64,000 nucleotides of DNA from Hexactinellida sp. DTS-2022 (taxonomy: Eukaryota; Porifera; Hexactinellida), in the NCBI GenBank assembly GCA_028753945.1, contig JAPNXP010000004.1, positions 558,001 through 622,000 on the forward strand. The letters are read 5' to 3'. The notes under the pieces are model-generated. The model did not search any database. It saw only the letters and a list, made by a program, of their open reading frames with translations, and was not told the DNA's origin. The position numbers were made by a program, and so were the translations under genes. Every line of letters starts with the position of its first letter. Positions within the stretch are counted from its first letter, which is position 1. Below, piece after piece: positions 1 to 11,475 of this stretch.

Positions 1-2399
1 ATCTCTTAAACATGTTGAATATGAAAAAGTCCAAAAAGTAGGAATTAAGTAAAGAATATCGTAATGATAGTCATTGATAGACTAATGAGATAGAGTTTAA
101 GTGAATGAACAATTAGAGTAAACATAATGAAAAACTAAATGAGTAAATAGGATTAAATAAGAGTTGTAAGCTGTAAGAACGCGCGTAGCGCAGACGAGCA
201 GGTTTAAGTTATAATTCGTAGAAATGTCTTTCCATACATCCATTGCATTATTTTTTAGGAGATTGAGAATTTATGGCAAGATTATCAATGGATGGTTTTA
301 CATATGATATTGATGAAAGATAAGTTTATATCTGTCGTTTGCGATTGAGGGCCGCTATTTCATTTAATTTTTTTCACGGGCTTCGACCTGACAGACCAAC
401 GAGTCTTTATGACTCTTTAAGAAATATTCAAATTTGGGTTGTTGCATCCCAACCCTTGAGGCTATAATGGATTCCTGGTTTTCTGAAAATTGCAGAAAAT
501 CGTTTAGTCTGTAGCCAATACTAACAATTAAATGTTAAATTATTCTAGCCACAGATAGCAATAATGTAAGCCAATTGCAATGAATTATTTCTTTATAGAA
601 AAGATAAAAAATACCTAATTGAATATATATTATCGATGTACAGTATACTATAATAGTTTTCTCTCCAAATTGAGATAGCATGGAGGTTAAATAATTAGCT
701 CACAAGTTCGTTGGATATTTTTTGTCTCAGTAATTAATCAATCAAAGCCATTTTCAACAACTTTACCTAATAGCAAATAAATCTTATGTATTAAATCACA
801 CTGATTTGGTATTTGTTCGGAATTGATTGAGGAACTTGTAAGAGACTTTACAGATTTAAATTTTACCTGGAGGGTAGGAAATTCTGGATCTATAAACAAT
901 TTCTAAAATCTAAAGAAATGTTTACATCTTACATCCCAAAGGTTACAAGACTTTGAACAAAATAAACTTGAGGGTTGTCTCAGTATGGATATGCAGCTAG
1001 TATTCAATAAGTATATATTGATTTAGTGTCTCTTTCAGTTGTTAAGTGACAAGTGTGCATTATATAATGCCTATCTGAGACAGTAATTTAATTGTTCGAG
1101 ATTAAATTCATGCATCCAATCAGTTATTTGTGTTCCGTCTGTCTATCCATACATTTCTAACATTCCATTGTATCTATTTACTCTCAATATCATATCATTA
1201 TCAATCAATTGATCTAACTAGTGTTGTCCCCACCTGGGTCTAGAAAGCTAAGTTAGGGCTACGAGAAGATAAATGGGATTTCTTTGTGGTGTTTAATTTC
1301 CATATTTGGATTTGGTGTACTACACACGGAGAGCCAGTCTTATCCATAAACTGTCTGTTAAAGTGAACACAAAAAAGTATTAAAAAACACCGGTAATCAC
1401 TGTATTATTATTTTCAATTGGCTTACTATGTCCCAAATATACAACCTATAGCTGGGGTCCACTTGATAGGCGTATATAAACGGCTTAGGGGGCCACTGCT
1501 TAAATAGGTTGTCTTTCTCTGCTCAAAAACAGATTTTACGTGCTCTTAACTTAAGGCTCCCCATATGTTCCTTATACGTACTATCCATAAGTTGTAGTTA
1601 TGTATAATCTGATATTGGCCTCTCTCTATAACGGTCATTTGCATATATGATAGCGGCCATTTAAAGTTAAATGGCCGCTAAAAATGATTTCCGGTATTAT
1701 AATCGGCCTATGTATGGGGCCTTTAAACGATTTTTGTTATACAAATTGAAAAAAGAGTGAAGTTAGGAAAGGGTTGTATAATTTTCGCTAATAACGTTTT
1801 TGCGGCTCATATAGTGGTCACATGTTTCGACAAATCCTTTTGGTGGACGTTACTGTTTCACTTTTGTTAAATGAAAGAGGCAAATAATTTGAAGTGTACG
1901 TGTACGCTCTAAATATAAACGATGCCACAGGAACGAGTGTAAGATGTAATAACCCGCGTGGCGCGGACGAGCAGCTTGTTAATAATTATGATTATCGCAT
2001 CTATGTGTAATCTATAAAGTTGTTTCTGGAAGTAAGAATAAGTGTTATAAGAACTAAGATAATCAACAGCTGTAGAGTCTAATTATTATACTGTGCAACC
2101 ACATACACAATTGCAGCCAATAACATTACCAAACTCTCCAGGTATTACGATAACAACCAATGAGGTAGATTGGCATTCTCAAATTACCTAAGTAAAAGAT
2201 AGAGTCTGTGGGGTTAAATAATACTCTAAAACAACTAAATCTGAACAATAAAATTCCATTCGGGAATTTTCATCAATTTGTTTACCTATTTTTGTAAACA
2301 AAAATAGTAAATATTCATATTATAAATGTATATATGCCAAATTATAAATCAGCATACTTGTTTACATATACTATTACCCGTTGGAAGTTGATTTCGATA
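1..2399. other. Intergenic repeat debris, no gene
   Basis: No open reading frame of note is visible. Two GC-rich islands stand out from the AT-rich background: 181-201 and 1953-1974 share the pattern CGCGTRGCGCRGACGAGCAG. The second can fold as CCGCG-TGG-CGCGG. They resemble the hairpin-rich 3' ends of the Helitron-like elements further along and may be ends of another such family. A 30-nt near-perfect hairpin lies at 1651-1680. The rest is unassigned. Confidence 0.5.
1651..1680. repeat. Perfect 14-bp inverted repeat hairpin
   Basis: The arms TAGCGGCCATTTAA and TTAAATGGCCGCTA are exact reverse complements separated by AG. The hairpin sits alone in non-coding sequence. It could be the tip of a small inverted-repeat element, but no target duplication was found. 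Confidence 0.75.
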
Positions 2400-2600
2400 T
2401 CTATTTTATTAAATCTCGATTGTTGTGTGTGTGTGTGTGTGTGTGTGTTTGTTTGTTTGTTTGTCCGGATTGTATCAAAGTGATGGGAGAATAGAAACCG
2501 CAGTTAATATTGGGATAGAAACTAGCTTTCGAATGTTATAATAGTTAAACAGTATGCTGATTTCGAATTTCGCATTTATAAATTTATAATATGAATATAT
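2400..2600 (+). mobile_element. Helitron-like family B, 5' end fragment
   Basis: It starts TCTATTTTATTAAATCTCG, followed by a (GT)n/(GTTT)n tract and the conserved segment TCCGGATTGTATCAAAGTGA. It then runs into the 'GAATTTCGCATTTATAAATTTATAATATGAATAT' type repeat shared with copies at 8381, 41131 (reverse), 50580 (reverse) and 54350. The 3' hairpin module is absent, so this copy is truncated where the hAT transposase remnant begins. Confidence 0.7.
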
Positions 2601-2639
2601 ATTATTGCCCTGACGAAACTACAACATTTTGTGGTGCAA

Positions 2640-2867
2640 AGTTTCTGATCAATACCCAGCTCTCTGGGCACGCGAGAAACTATGATTTTGTGTTTTCCAA
2701 CGTCGTATCTCGTGGAGAAGGGTTTCTCAGCCGTTGTTGGACTTCTCTCAAAGAAGAGGAATATGCTGGAAATAACCAAACGTGGTGACCTTCGGCTCAT
2801 ATTGACCAAATTCAGTCCCGATCTGAAAAATATTGTGACTGAGCACCAGGCCCAACCTTCACATTAA
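2640..2867 (+). pseudogene. hAT transposase C-terminal remnant (ZBED5/FAM200-like)
   Basis: Frame 2682-2867 encodes a 61-residue segment containing FPTSYLVEKGFSAVVGLLSK, then ITKRGDLRLILTKFSPDLK, and ends EHQAQPSH with a natural stop. This is the typical C-terminal hATC dimerisation end of ZBED5/SCAND3/FAM200-type hAT-derived transposases. The preceding bases continue the similarity in another frame, so at least one frameshift separates the pieces. The N-terminal BED finger and RNase H core are missing. It abuts the Helitron-like fragment upstream, which may have carried or interrupted it. Confidence 0.7.
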
Positions 2868-3902
2868 ACTTGATGTACAAAAGTAAAATATATCTAGAAT
2901 ATGTCTTAGATATTGTTTTCTTTTTTTAGTATCAATCGGAGAGGGGGCATTGGGAACTGGCGTGGTTAGCTAACTGAGCTCCATCTTTTCCTCTACGGAC
3001 CTTGTTATTTTTGCAACTGTCAGCCTTGTAAATAGCAATAGATTGATTATTAGGATCCACATCCACAGTTAAATAGGACCATACACTCGATCTGGGACGC
3101 TTACTCATGATCGATTGTACACGTAAGATTTAACTCGAAGAGGAATAGGAAGCGAAACAAGATCTCTGCAAAAGTAGCGGAGTGTGATTAATGAAAGTCA
3201 ATAGAAATTACACCATAAATAGTTTCTTTATATAATTCTATATTACTATAAGCCAATTGCTGATTAACAGTGGAAATATGATTGGCATAATCTAATTGGT
3301 GAATGGTGATTAATTAGCATTTGATTCTTGGCAGCTGTGTTTTTGCAAAAGAACATTGATAATATTATTCTACAAAATGTATTGTAACTATACCTTCCCA
3401 TTCTTCGCCCCATGGACCAAGAAAACTTCCCCTTGGTGTGGTAGAACCCCCGATGGGAACAACATGTCTATTGTAAGGACCATCATTTGATTTACTTCGA
3501 TACGTTTTAATCCAGGTTTAATCTCGGTAATGGTGAAAAATTATATTCCCGCTCCCCGGTCCCGTGAAGAATATTGGTCCCGGTCGATCACTATAGTAAA
3601 TTTGGGAACATACGACTTGTTCATAATTAAAAAATTTCATATTGAGCTGACGAAAATTGCTCATATATAGGGGGCTAACCGAGTTTACCCTTCATACATA
3701 TTGCTATAAACTTGTTTGCTAAAATTAGTACGTATATCCGAGTTCTACTTTATTTGAAAAGAAAATAATTTAAAAAAATATTGAAATCAAGAATCAATCA
3801 TGCTCATTACAAAAATCATGTGTAAAATAAGAGAAGTAGATACTAATGTTATATTGTATATCCAAATATTTAGATACACTGGTATAAGAACTTTTATGAC
3901 CA
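2868..3902. other. Intergenic, nothing recognised
   Basis: AT-rich sequence with no supported reading frame. A short segment near 3535-3600 is rich in GGTCCCG-type words, but no paired ends were found. Confidence 0.4.
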
Positions 3903-5241
3903 CTAGTAGCACCTGAGAGGATACTCAGAGTCAGCTACAGACACAAATATTCTACCTTCCTTCGTACAAACTACTCCAGATATTGTCGCATCATCTTCTT
4001 GAGGTAGGATATCTATCTTATGGACTAAGTGTCCACCGAATGTTTGAAAGTGCAGGCAGTTTGCAATGGAATTAGTGAGTAATAGCAAACCATTTTTATC
4101 AATATCAAATTGGACAGAAAATTTTATTTCCAACTGTTCCATTTCACTCATTACCATAACAAAAGACAGAGGAATATCTCTAATAAAATATCCACTATAC
4201 GAGTATATATTCACTTCATTTGGAAAAAAAGAGAAAATGATGATATCATCATCTCTACAGAGAATATCAATTATAACGATGCCACTACTAATAGAAATAT
4301 TTCTGATATATTCTAAATCTGAACTGAATATATTAATAACATTTTCCAAAGTACCAACATATATTTAATCATTATGAACATCTAGAGACAGTGACTGTTT
4401 ACTACTAATCTCCTTTTTCTTCACCAACTGATAAGTTATAAGTTCAAATTTATGAATGACATTTGCCTCTATCACATAAAAAAAATTATTTTTAGTATCA
4501 AGACAAATATCATTAACACCATTAAATCCATCTACGAAACACGCAATAAGTGTGCCATCTTCTTCAAATACCAAAATATTGTCGGATTCTCTGTTTAGAG
4601 CGAATATATGATTAGTTTCAGAATTAAATGCTAATTTGCATATATCCAATTTTTGAACCGTTGACACCGTGTTTTTTCCTTTGCCCAAACCCCATAGAAA
4701 TCCCTTAGAAGATTTAGGTTGTACAAGATTTAATTTATTAATTGATTGTATTATAGAATCTCTGTGTACCGATATAATAGGATTATTTACATAATGGTGA
4801 CCTTTTTCAATAAATTTCATATCAATCGATGATATTAACTTATGGAGTTTATCTTCATACTTTTCAAAAATTATATTCTCAGTTTGAATCGGTCTTTTCA
4901 AGTCATCAATTGTAGCATCATACCCAGTTAAAGTTTGTTCTCTCAATAAATTAGTCATATTGGATTTAACTCCTATATTCAACAGTTGCTGCGTCATAGT
5001 CTCAATCTCCTCTATATTTCCTACTCTAGCTGCTTCTAACTCTGCAAACTCAGCTCTCTTCTTTCCCAGCTTGTCTAGTGACTAGTATAGCTCTATGTCT
5101 ATCATTCAGTATCTGGTGTAGCCATACGAAATGTGAGTTTATTTCTGATTCTGCGTTATAAAATACTTCTAATCCGGTAGAAGTTTCAATGGTAGTAGGG
5201 GCCGATGGAGTGGTATCCCTCTCGGGATGGAGAGAAGCCAT
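3903..5241 (-). pseudogene. Broken coiled-coil/NHL-propeller (TRIM-like) gene
   Basis: Reading from ATG at 5241, an N-terminal part (to about 5050) and a long helical, charged middle (ELAELEAAR-type residues onward) lead into a beta-propeller region. This has repeated 'hydrophobic strand - NRESDNILVFEEDGTLI' units from about 4660 down to 3903, as in the NHL domain of TRIM2/3/71-like proteins. Two lesions are visible. A 1-nt frameshift lies in the purine run near 5050-5060. An in-frame TAA at 4365-4367 sits in the motif VHND-stop-IYVGTLENVINIF, where a propeller strand would be expected. No RING or B-box precedes it. No GT-AG intron I tested removes the stop while keeping frame. The family acts in RNA binding or ubiquitylation scaffolds in other animals; this copy looks inactive. 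The second NHL gene at 37676-38920 is a better preserved relative. Confidence 0.65.
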
Positions 5242-5311
5242 TCAAGTATGTCTTTGAAGAAAGAAAATGGAAATTAACTATATCAACTCTAAGTAATGTC
5301 AGTTACAATTA

Positions 5312-5509
5312 CAATCAGGTCTGCATATTATGAACAAAATTTCGTCTGCTTAATATGAAGATTTTATGATTATGAACAAACCCTACGGTCTCAATTTAAC
5401 AACTTACATAGGGTTTGTATTAAGTTGATTTCGCTTATTATGAAGTCTGTTCTCTATTATGAACACAATTTTTGGTCCCTTGAATGTTCATAATAAAAGC
5501 ACCTGACTG
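5312..5509. mobile_element. Tc1/mariner-type MITE, 'CAATCAGGTCTGC' family, TA target
   Basis: A 198-bp element flanked by TA, with terminal inverted repeats of the type CAGTCAGGTCTGCTTATTAT against GTTCATAATAAAAGCACCTGACTG. Inside, ATTATGAA words recur in both orientations. Sister copies lie at 27177-27370, 31114-31305 and, interrupted, at 48585-49576. No coding capacity. The TA duplication is what assigns it to the IS630/Tc1/mariner superfamily. Confidence 0.85.
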
Positions 5510-5511
5510 TA

Positions 5512-6572
5512 GTTCGATTTCTTAAATAAATTAAAAATTAAAATACGTACAACCGTGCCGACTTCACTTTACTTCGGAGGAAGTATATTTTAGATGTTTG
5601 ACTGATAATTCCAAAATAAGAAAATACTGTCTGCACAACTGTTGTTTTAGATTTTTTTCTTCCCTTGGGCGGAACATAGTATATTATAAACCTGATATGT
5701 GGTCAATAAAATTATCACAAGCTGAAACAAAAGTATAAGATTTAATATTTTGGTTGAACTATGTATTTTTCCTGTTAGGACATCAAGTGTCCAAAATATT
5801 AATCAAAAGATTTCAACTCCAAGGTAAACCATGAGCACTTCTCCTAGAATTTGGGCTATTAGTCATTTTAACTCTGTTCTGTGGCGATGATACGGATCAA
5901 AAATATTATTAACCCTCCTTTTTCAAATGTTTTAGTTTTGAGTTATACTCAAGCAAAGTTAGCTCATATAATTGACAGGTCTGTCAAATATAGTCCCTTA
6001 CACCATATTTGTTTTACGTTAACCAAATTAAAGAAATAGGATAAGTATTCTTTCTATCAGGAGAGCATATTGTAATTTGATCAAATAATTGAAATACTAT
6101 ACTATTATGTAAGCAATAAACCTAATAACCTAAAGACTACACATGTATAATTAATAAATATACATATTTCCTTTTAATACCCTCAATTTAACCTTTGGTA
6201 CCTAAGGCAACTCAACTACAGTTTAATCATATTGGACAAGGAAGAATTACTAGTACGTAATTACATGTTTATCAGCTCCTTGCAACTGTTTGATTGACTG
6301 GTCACCAATCTGGAGTCCACAATATATAAAAAATTGTATCACGGTCAATGGGAGAGCGTCCATAGAATGTATAGAATATTTGCTATACGTATAGGAGTCC
6401 ACGGTTGAAAATGGTTAGGAATTGCTGGTCTAATTTAATGCTTCTTCTGGGCAGAGGATATCACAAAAATGTTAATATTGGAATTATACTATAGGTATAA
6501 TAGATCTTGTAGTAGTTTGTTTGTGATGCAATATGAAACCTATATAGCTTGAAAAACCTAAATAGGGAGTCC
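5512..6572. other. Intergenic, nothing recognised
   Basis: AT-rich, with no supported gene and no clear repeat boundaries. Confidence 0.4.
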
Positions 6573-7100
6573 TGTCACGAAAAAATTGGTCCGGGCCAAA
6601 ACTGGTCCGGGACCAATTTTGGCCTGCCATAAATGGTCCTAGCTTGCTAAAATAGGTCCGGCCTAAACTTTTTGCTAGATAGCATTGTTAGATCGCACTA
6701 AAGTTGCTAAAACAGACCTCCCACTAGTGCGAAATTGTGTAGGACAATCAATAATTAAATTATAAAATGTATCTTTTTCTAATTGTCTACTATGGTTCAG
6801 GGGGAAAAGGAGTCCCTTGTAAGTATGAAGGTATGAATAATAGTGAAAAGAATTGGTTTTGTAATTGTGATATATGGAGTTACGGTGTAAAGAATCAACT
6901 TTGTAATTGTGTATTATTGAATATTGTGAAAACATTTGCATCTCTATGTATTCTTGTGTTGATGAATGATAAAAGCTATATAATTATTGTCTTGGAATGG
7001 CTGTCCGGCGGGGACCACCTTTGGCCAATGGGGACCGCCTTTGGCGACCAAAACTGGTCCGGCCGGACCACTTTTGACCCGGACCAATTTTGGCGTGACA
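6573..7100. mobile_element. 528-bp TIR element, TGTCACG...CGTGACA ends
   Basis: The left end TGTCACGAAAAAATTGGTCC pairs with the right end GGACCAATTTTGGCGTGACA. GTCC is present on both outer sides (6569-6572 and 7101-7104), a possible 4-bp target duplication. Subterminal zones are filled with GGTCC/GGACC words in both orientations, and the middle carries TGTAATTGTG-type partial repeats. It has no transposase, and the superfamily is uncertain. Confidence 0.7.
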
Positions 7101-7254
7101 GTCCTACCTATATAAGGTAATGCCTAAACCAGACAAAAATTTAAGAAGAGTACAGTGCAACGCCGGAATTACGATCACCCTCGAGACTTATTGATAAACG
7201 GCAGTAATTTAGGGGTGGTCATCATTGTCAAATAAATTAATGTTGATCTATATT

Positions 7255-8380
7255 CAGGACCGGATTAACTAAGGTGGAGGCCCTGGGGCAACCAGTGTTG
7301 TGGAGGCCCCTAACTCCTTCCACTACAATTGTCCACAGTTATTCCAGACACAGGGAGTTTTTATTGAATATAAATCGAAGTAACTAAGTAAAACTAATAG
7401 TATCTATAAAATGGCTTCTCTTGCTTTTCTATTAGCAAAATCGTTAATCAAACTTGAGAAATCAATGTCTCGCATAACATCGTGCTCAATTGACATAAGT
7501 GTAAGTGAGTTCAACCTTGTTTGCAACATTGAAGCGCGCAAGCGACTGCAAACCAATTTCAATTTGGAGAATGTCCTTTCTCCGCTACAGTTAGTGATCA
7601 TTAGCACCAGGTATATTCGCAAAATAGTCAGAATGTTAGGAAATATAAAGCTCACATTTTTGACAATTATCAGTTTCTTTGAGGTCACCAGTCAAAACAT
7701 GCTCAACAGGCTGACTCGTTGGTAATTCTGTGATAAATGAATCTAATTTTGGCAATTTTCTGCACATTATTTGGCCTTCTTGCCACGTTTTTCATTTCCC
7801 GATTGAAATTTGCGTTTTGTTTTATGTCGATCAGACTGAGTAAGATGGCGATCTTCTGAGCGCTTGTAAGTATCCATCACTGACAAGTCACAAGCTGTGT
7901 ATAAAATATCAAATCAGTCTACTGCAGACTGTCTGCAAAAATACAGGCACTATTAAAATATAATCAAGTCAAATTGAGTGGGTTTAATTTTTAGACAACT
8001 AATTTACTGAGTAATTGGTATAGTATATATGTTGTTTGTGATGACATTGAAGAGAAACCTAATGGTGTTATATTTTAATTCGTTACTGGCTTGAAATTAT
8101 TTGGCAATAATATGCAATTTACTTTTGATTACCAAAGTACAATTGAACTTTAGTATTATTGAAAGTACTATTGTCAATTGAACTTGAACCAAAACTCTGT
8201 GAGATCGATCATTAGCCTTTTAATTTCCAGGAACAGAGGTCAATTATTTTGATTATCATTTTCAGGAAAACAAGGCACACAGTAAAACGATAGTGACCTT
8301 AGTAAACATTATATATTTTACTTTGGTGGTGGAGGCCTCGGGGCAGTTGCCCCGGTTGCCCATGCGTTAATCCGGCCCTG
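7255..8380 (-). mobile_element. Deleted hAT transposon with hATC remnant
   Basis: The ends CAGGACCGGATTAACTAAG and GCGTTAATCCGGCCCTG are inverted repeats, flanked by a perfect 8-bp duplication TCTATATT (7247-7254, 8381-8388), diagnostic of hAT. The interior still encodes the C-terminal dimerisation domain on the minus strand (7404-7688). This residual source-like copy helps explain the many non-coding hAT elements in the window. The insertion hit the 5' tip of Helitron-like copy B2. Confidence 0.88.
7404..7688 (-). pseudogene. hAT transposase C-terminal (hATC) fragment
   Basis: The 94-residue reading frame contains NCSGERTFSKLKLVCSRLR, then RLNSLTLMSIEHDVMRDIDF and FANRKAREAIL. This matches the well-known hATC signature (SERSFSKLKLIK..LR..M...RL..L.ILSIE). 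The conserved glutamate/tryptophan part of the catalytic core and the zinc finger are not present in the 1.1-kb element, so it cannot encode an active transposase. Confidence 0.8.
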
Positions 8381-8406
8381 TCTATATTATTAAATCTCGA
8401 TTGTTG

Positions 8407-8443
<37 letters not shown>

Positions 8444-9020
8444 TTTGTTTGTCCGGATTGTATAAAGTGATGGGGGAATAGAAACCGCATTTATAATTAA
8501 GATAGAGACAAAGTTCCAAATGTTATAATAGGTAAACAAGTATGCTGAACACGAATTTCGCATTTACAAATTTATAATATGTATATTTGTTGTTGTTGTT
8601 TTCACAAATAGGTAAACAAATTAATGAAAATTCAAAATCAATCTAGAAGTTTGCTTTCGACGGTATTATTAGTAAACAAGTATGCTAAACACGAATTTCG
8701 CATTTACAAATTTATAATATGATATTTGTTGTTGTGTTTCACAAAAGTCAAAAAATAATGAAATTCAAAGTCAACCTAGAAGTTTGCTTTCAACGGGTAT
8801 TATAGGTAAAAAGTATGCTGAACAAGAATCTCGCATTTATAAACTTAATATGAAAAATATGTTAAAAACTATGGAAATTGTATAGGATATACACGTATAT
8901 AACGTCCCTTTCTACCATTTTCCATGTTCGAAGGAGTGAGGAGTAAGGTCGCACACGGGAAGTTAACTTGAGGTGTGTAGCACCGATCTGTCGCAAAGCG
9001 ATCGATACCGAAGGGCTCGT
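8381..9020 (+). mobile_element. Helitron-like family B, complete non-autonomous copy
   Basis: It begins TCTATATTATTAAATCTCG, then a (GT)n tract (about 8405-8450), the TCCGGATTGTATAAAGTGATG segment and two and a half units of the ~140-bp AATTTCGCATTTACAAATTT repeat. The 3' module follows: CCCTTTCTACCATTTTCCAT, GTAGCACC, CTGTCGCAAAGCGA, ending CCGAAGGGCTCGT at 9020. The architecture of 5' TC end, microsatellite, internal tandem repeat and 3' hairpin module resembles Helentron-associated elements (HINEs, DINE-1, oyster pearl). That assignment is by structure only; no Rep/helicase gene is present. Confidence 0.72.
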
Positions 9021-11475
9021 ATCTATGAAGTCAAATGGACCCCTATCTCGCTGGACCTTTAAGCGGGGTTCTACTGTATTACAAAATACAAAATTTTGAA
9101 AATAACAGTTATACTTCACTAGGAAGATTATCGTATTTTCCGGTTAATGGACATAAAGTGGAAACACTAGCTAGAATGGATTGGAATATTAGCATTATAG
9201 TATGTGTGATGCTTACAGAGGAATATGCATAAATACACTTTTCTATGCTCACGAACTGTTTCTATCTACAGTTTTACTCACATTATTCTACTTTCTATTT
9301 TCCAGAAATTTACTCTCTACTACAATAAATTATCCCGTTGAATGATCATAGATGAAATATTTAATTGTAATACACTTGCTTAAGTTGTTTCCATGAATCG
9401 TATCACTTTTTGTTTAATTTTCGGATTTTTTCGCATATTTCACCCTTTTCTTGTCCAAGTACTACCTTTTGCAATCAATTATTTGGCGTCTTTCTTGAAT
9501 CATCCTCACGATCTCCTCTTCATGCTGTATTTGAATCTCTTCAATGATTTCGTTATAATATGAGTCAACTGAATCCATTATAGCTGCAATACTTGTGCAT
9601 CTATCCTTACAGTTGTAAGTTCTAAAATCTAAATGATTGTTGACACAAAAGTGAGATAAAAAGGCCTCCACAATCTCATTGGCGTAGAACTGTTAATCCA
9701 AAACATCAAAATACCATTGTATAATTTGTAATAGAACATCCATGGTTTATACTAGTGTATCATACAAGCGCATCAATTTCTCACGACACTTCAAATAACT
9801 ACGCAATAGTTCTACACACAGAACTGAGATTACTTTCTGCTACCTGTAATCAGTTACAGTCTAAACTAACTCATCTAGAGATAGGTAAACACCAATGCAG
9901 AGTCACATAAAAAGCGATAGTTTGCTACATCTGATATTTGAGAACAAAGCACACTACAATCTTTTACCAGGTTAACAGGAATCGATATATATTTCTGGAT
10001 CGTTTAGCAATAGTTATGATTTGATTTAGGGCTATGCAATACTGATCTAACAAAGGAAGATCTACTCAGTAACTGACCTTAAAGGAACCTGGAAAGAAGC
10101 ACACAATTATTACAGCAAACAGCTGATGGGTATTATATTCAGCATAACTAGCGGTAAAATTTAATATCTACTAACTTTCTACGATATGATGTTTCTATCA
10201 TATCTAGGTTATAATAAGATTCTACAAATAACTATAGAGCTGGCATTTTGTTATTAATATTTAATCTCCATCAATTCAAATTAACTTCCCGAACAGTTAT
10301 TATAGAGCCATTATCCACTTGACTAACCACTTGCTCTGTTTGATACCCTCTCTAGACTACACAGTTTAACTCCTCTCCTGTCTCCTCTCATTTCTCATAA
10401 CGCATGTATTAGAACTGTTTGTGTTTGTATTTGTTAATTCTTTGTTTGTATTTATCATTAAACACTGTAGTATACCAAAATACATACTACTCTCACAAGT
10501 GTCACGAGAGGTGTTAATACACAAATAATAAAAAACACCTGTTTAGAAGACACTTTTATTGTATACAAAGAAGGGAACCGTAGGAACCATCTCTTTCAAT
10601 TGAAATTTCAATAAATGAGTTTTGTCTACCGTAAGTATTAAACTCTACTTCGCCTTAATTGGTAAACCTGTAAACCGGTACAAACATTGCAAAAATGTCT
10701 AGTTAAGATATTTTCTTTATAGCTTTTTCCATAATAAGTGACTAGAACTAAGCGAAATTAACTTCGCCTGTTTCAAGCGAATATATTTTCAAAATTACAT
10801 CTCTTATATTTAAATAAAGATATAAGTAAGTGGGGGGTAAATAATTAAATGTGTTAGTAAATTAATTTGTAAATTTAAAGGGAATAAATTAATTTGTAAA
10901 TTTACTCTCGCCGAAATCAATATATTCTTAGAAAAGCATTACAGAAATTAATTTATATTAATTTAATGCTAACTACTAATCCATTTTAGAACAATAATAA
11001 GTTAAATGTTTTGTAACCTTTTTTGGTTAGGAAGATATCGAGGTGCGTATATTTTGCTTAGATATTTAACTTCATTGGTAGTTCTCAACCACTTCTAATG
11101 TCCCAGATCAATTATTTACAAACTAAATTAGTATACTCATCAATTGTATCTGCGATCTTTTCATGCTAGCTTTCCACCATTGTCTTAATTGAATTCAACG
11201 GCCCTACCATCAGATAAATATTCACAAAGCACATGATTGACAATAAAACCAGAATAAATAAATAGATTCTTATTAGAGTATTCACTCCTCCACTCTGCTG
11301 AATAGAGACCACAAACGTAGCTATTGAGATAATATTATTATATAATTGCACTATTTTTAAAGAAGCCTGATTCAATAAGAGCTATTTTAGAAATTTAGGC
11401 AGATCTTAAAAAATAATATAAATAACATAAAATGGTAGGAGTTAGACTTTAACTCTATTGAACCATTCTACTTAG
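9021..11475. other. Intergenic, two weak short frames only
   Basis: Mostly AT-rich unique-looking DNA. A 69-codon frame at 9462-9671 (minus), rich in Glu/Arg/Gln with several Cys, and a 69-codon frame at 11166-11375 (minus) with two hydrophobic stretches (VQLYNNIISIATFVVSI; IRIYLFILVLLSIMCFVNIY) are the only candidates. The latter could encode a small two-span membrane peptide. Neither has a recognisable family, so I do not call them genes. Confidence 0.4.

Noticed and set aside
9462-9671. 69-codon minus-strand frame with Glu/Arg-rich helix
   Set aside because: No family match I can recall, short, and no flanking splice evidence; left as unproven.
11166-11375. 69-codon frame with two hydrophobic stretches upstream of the TRAF-like gene
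   Set aside because: AT-rich DNA often yields hydrophobic frames; no conserved motif.
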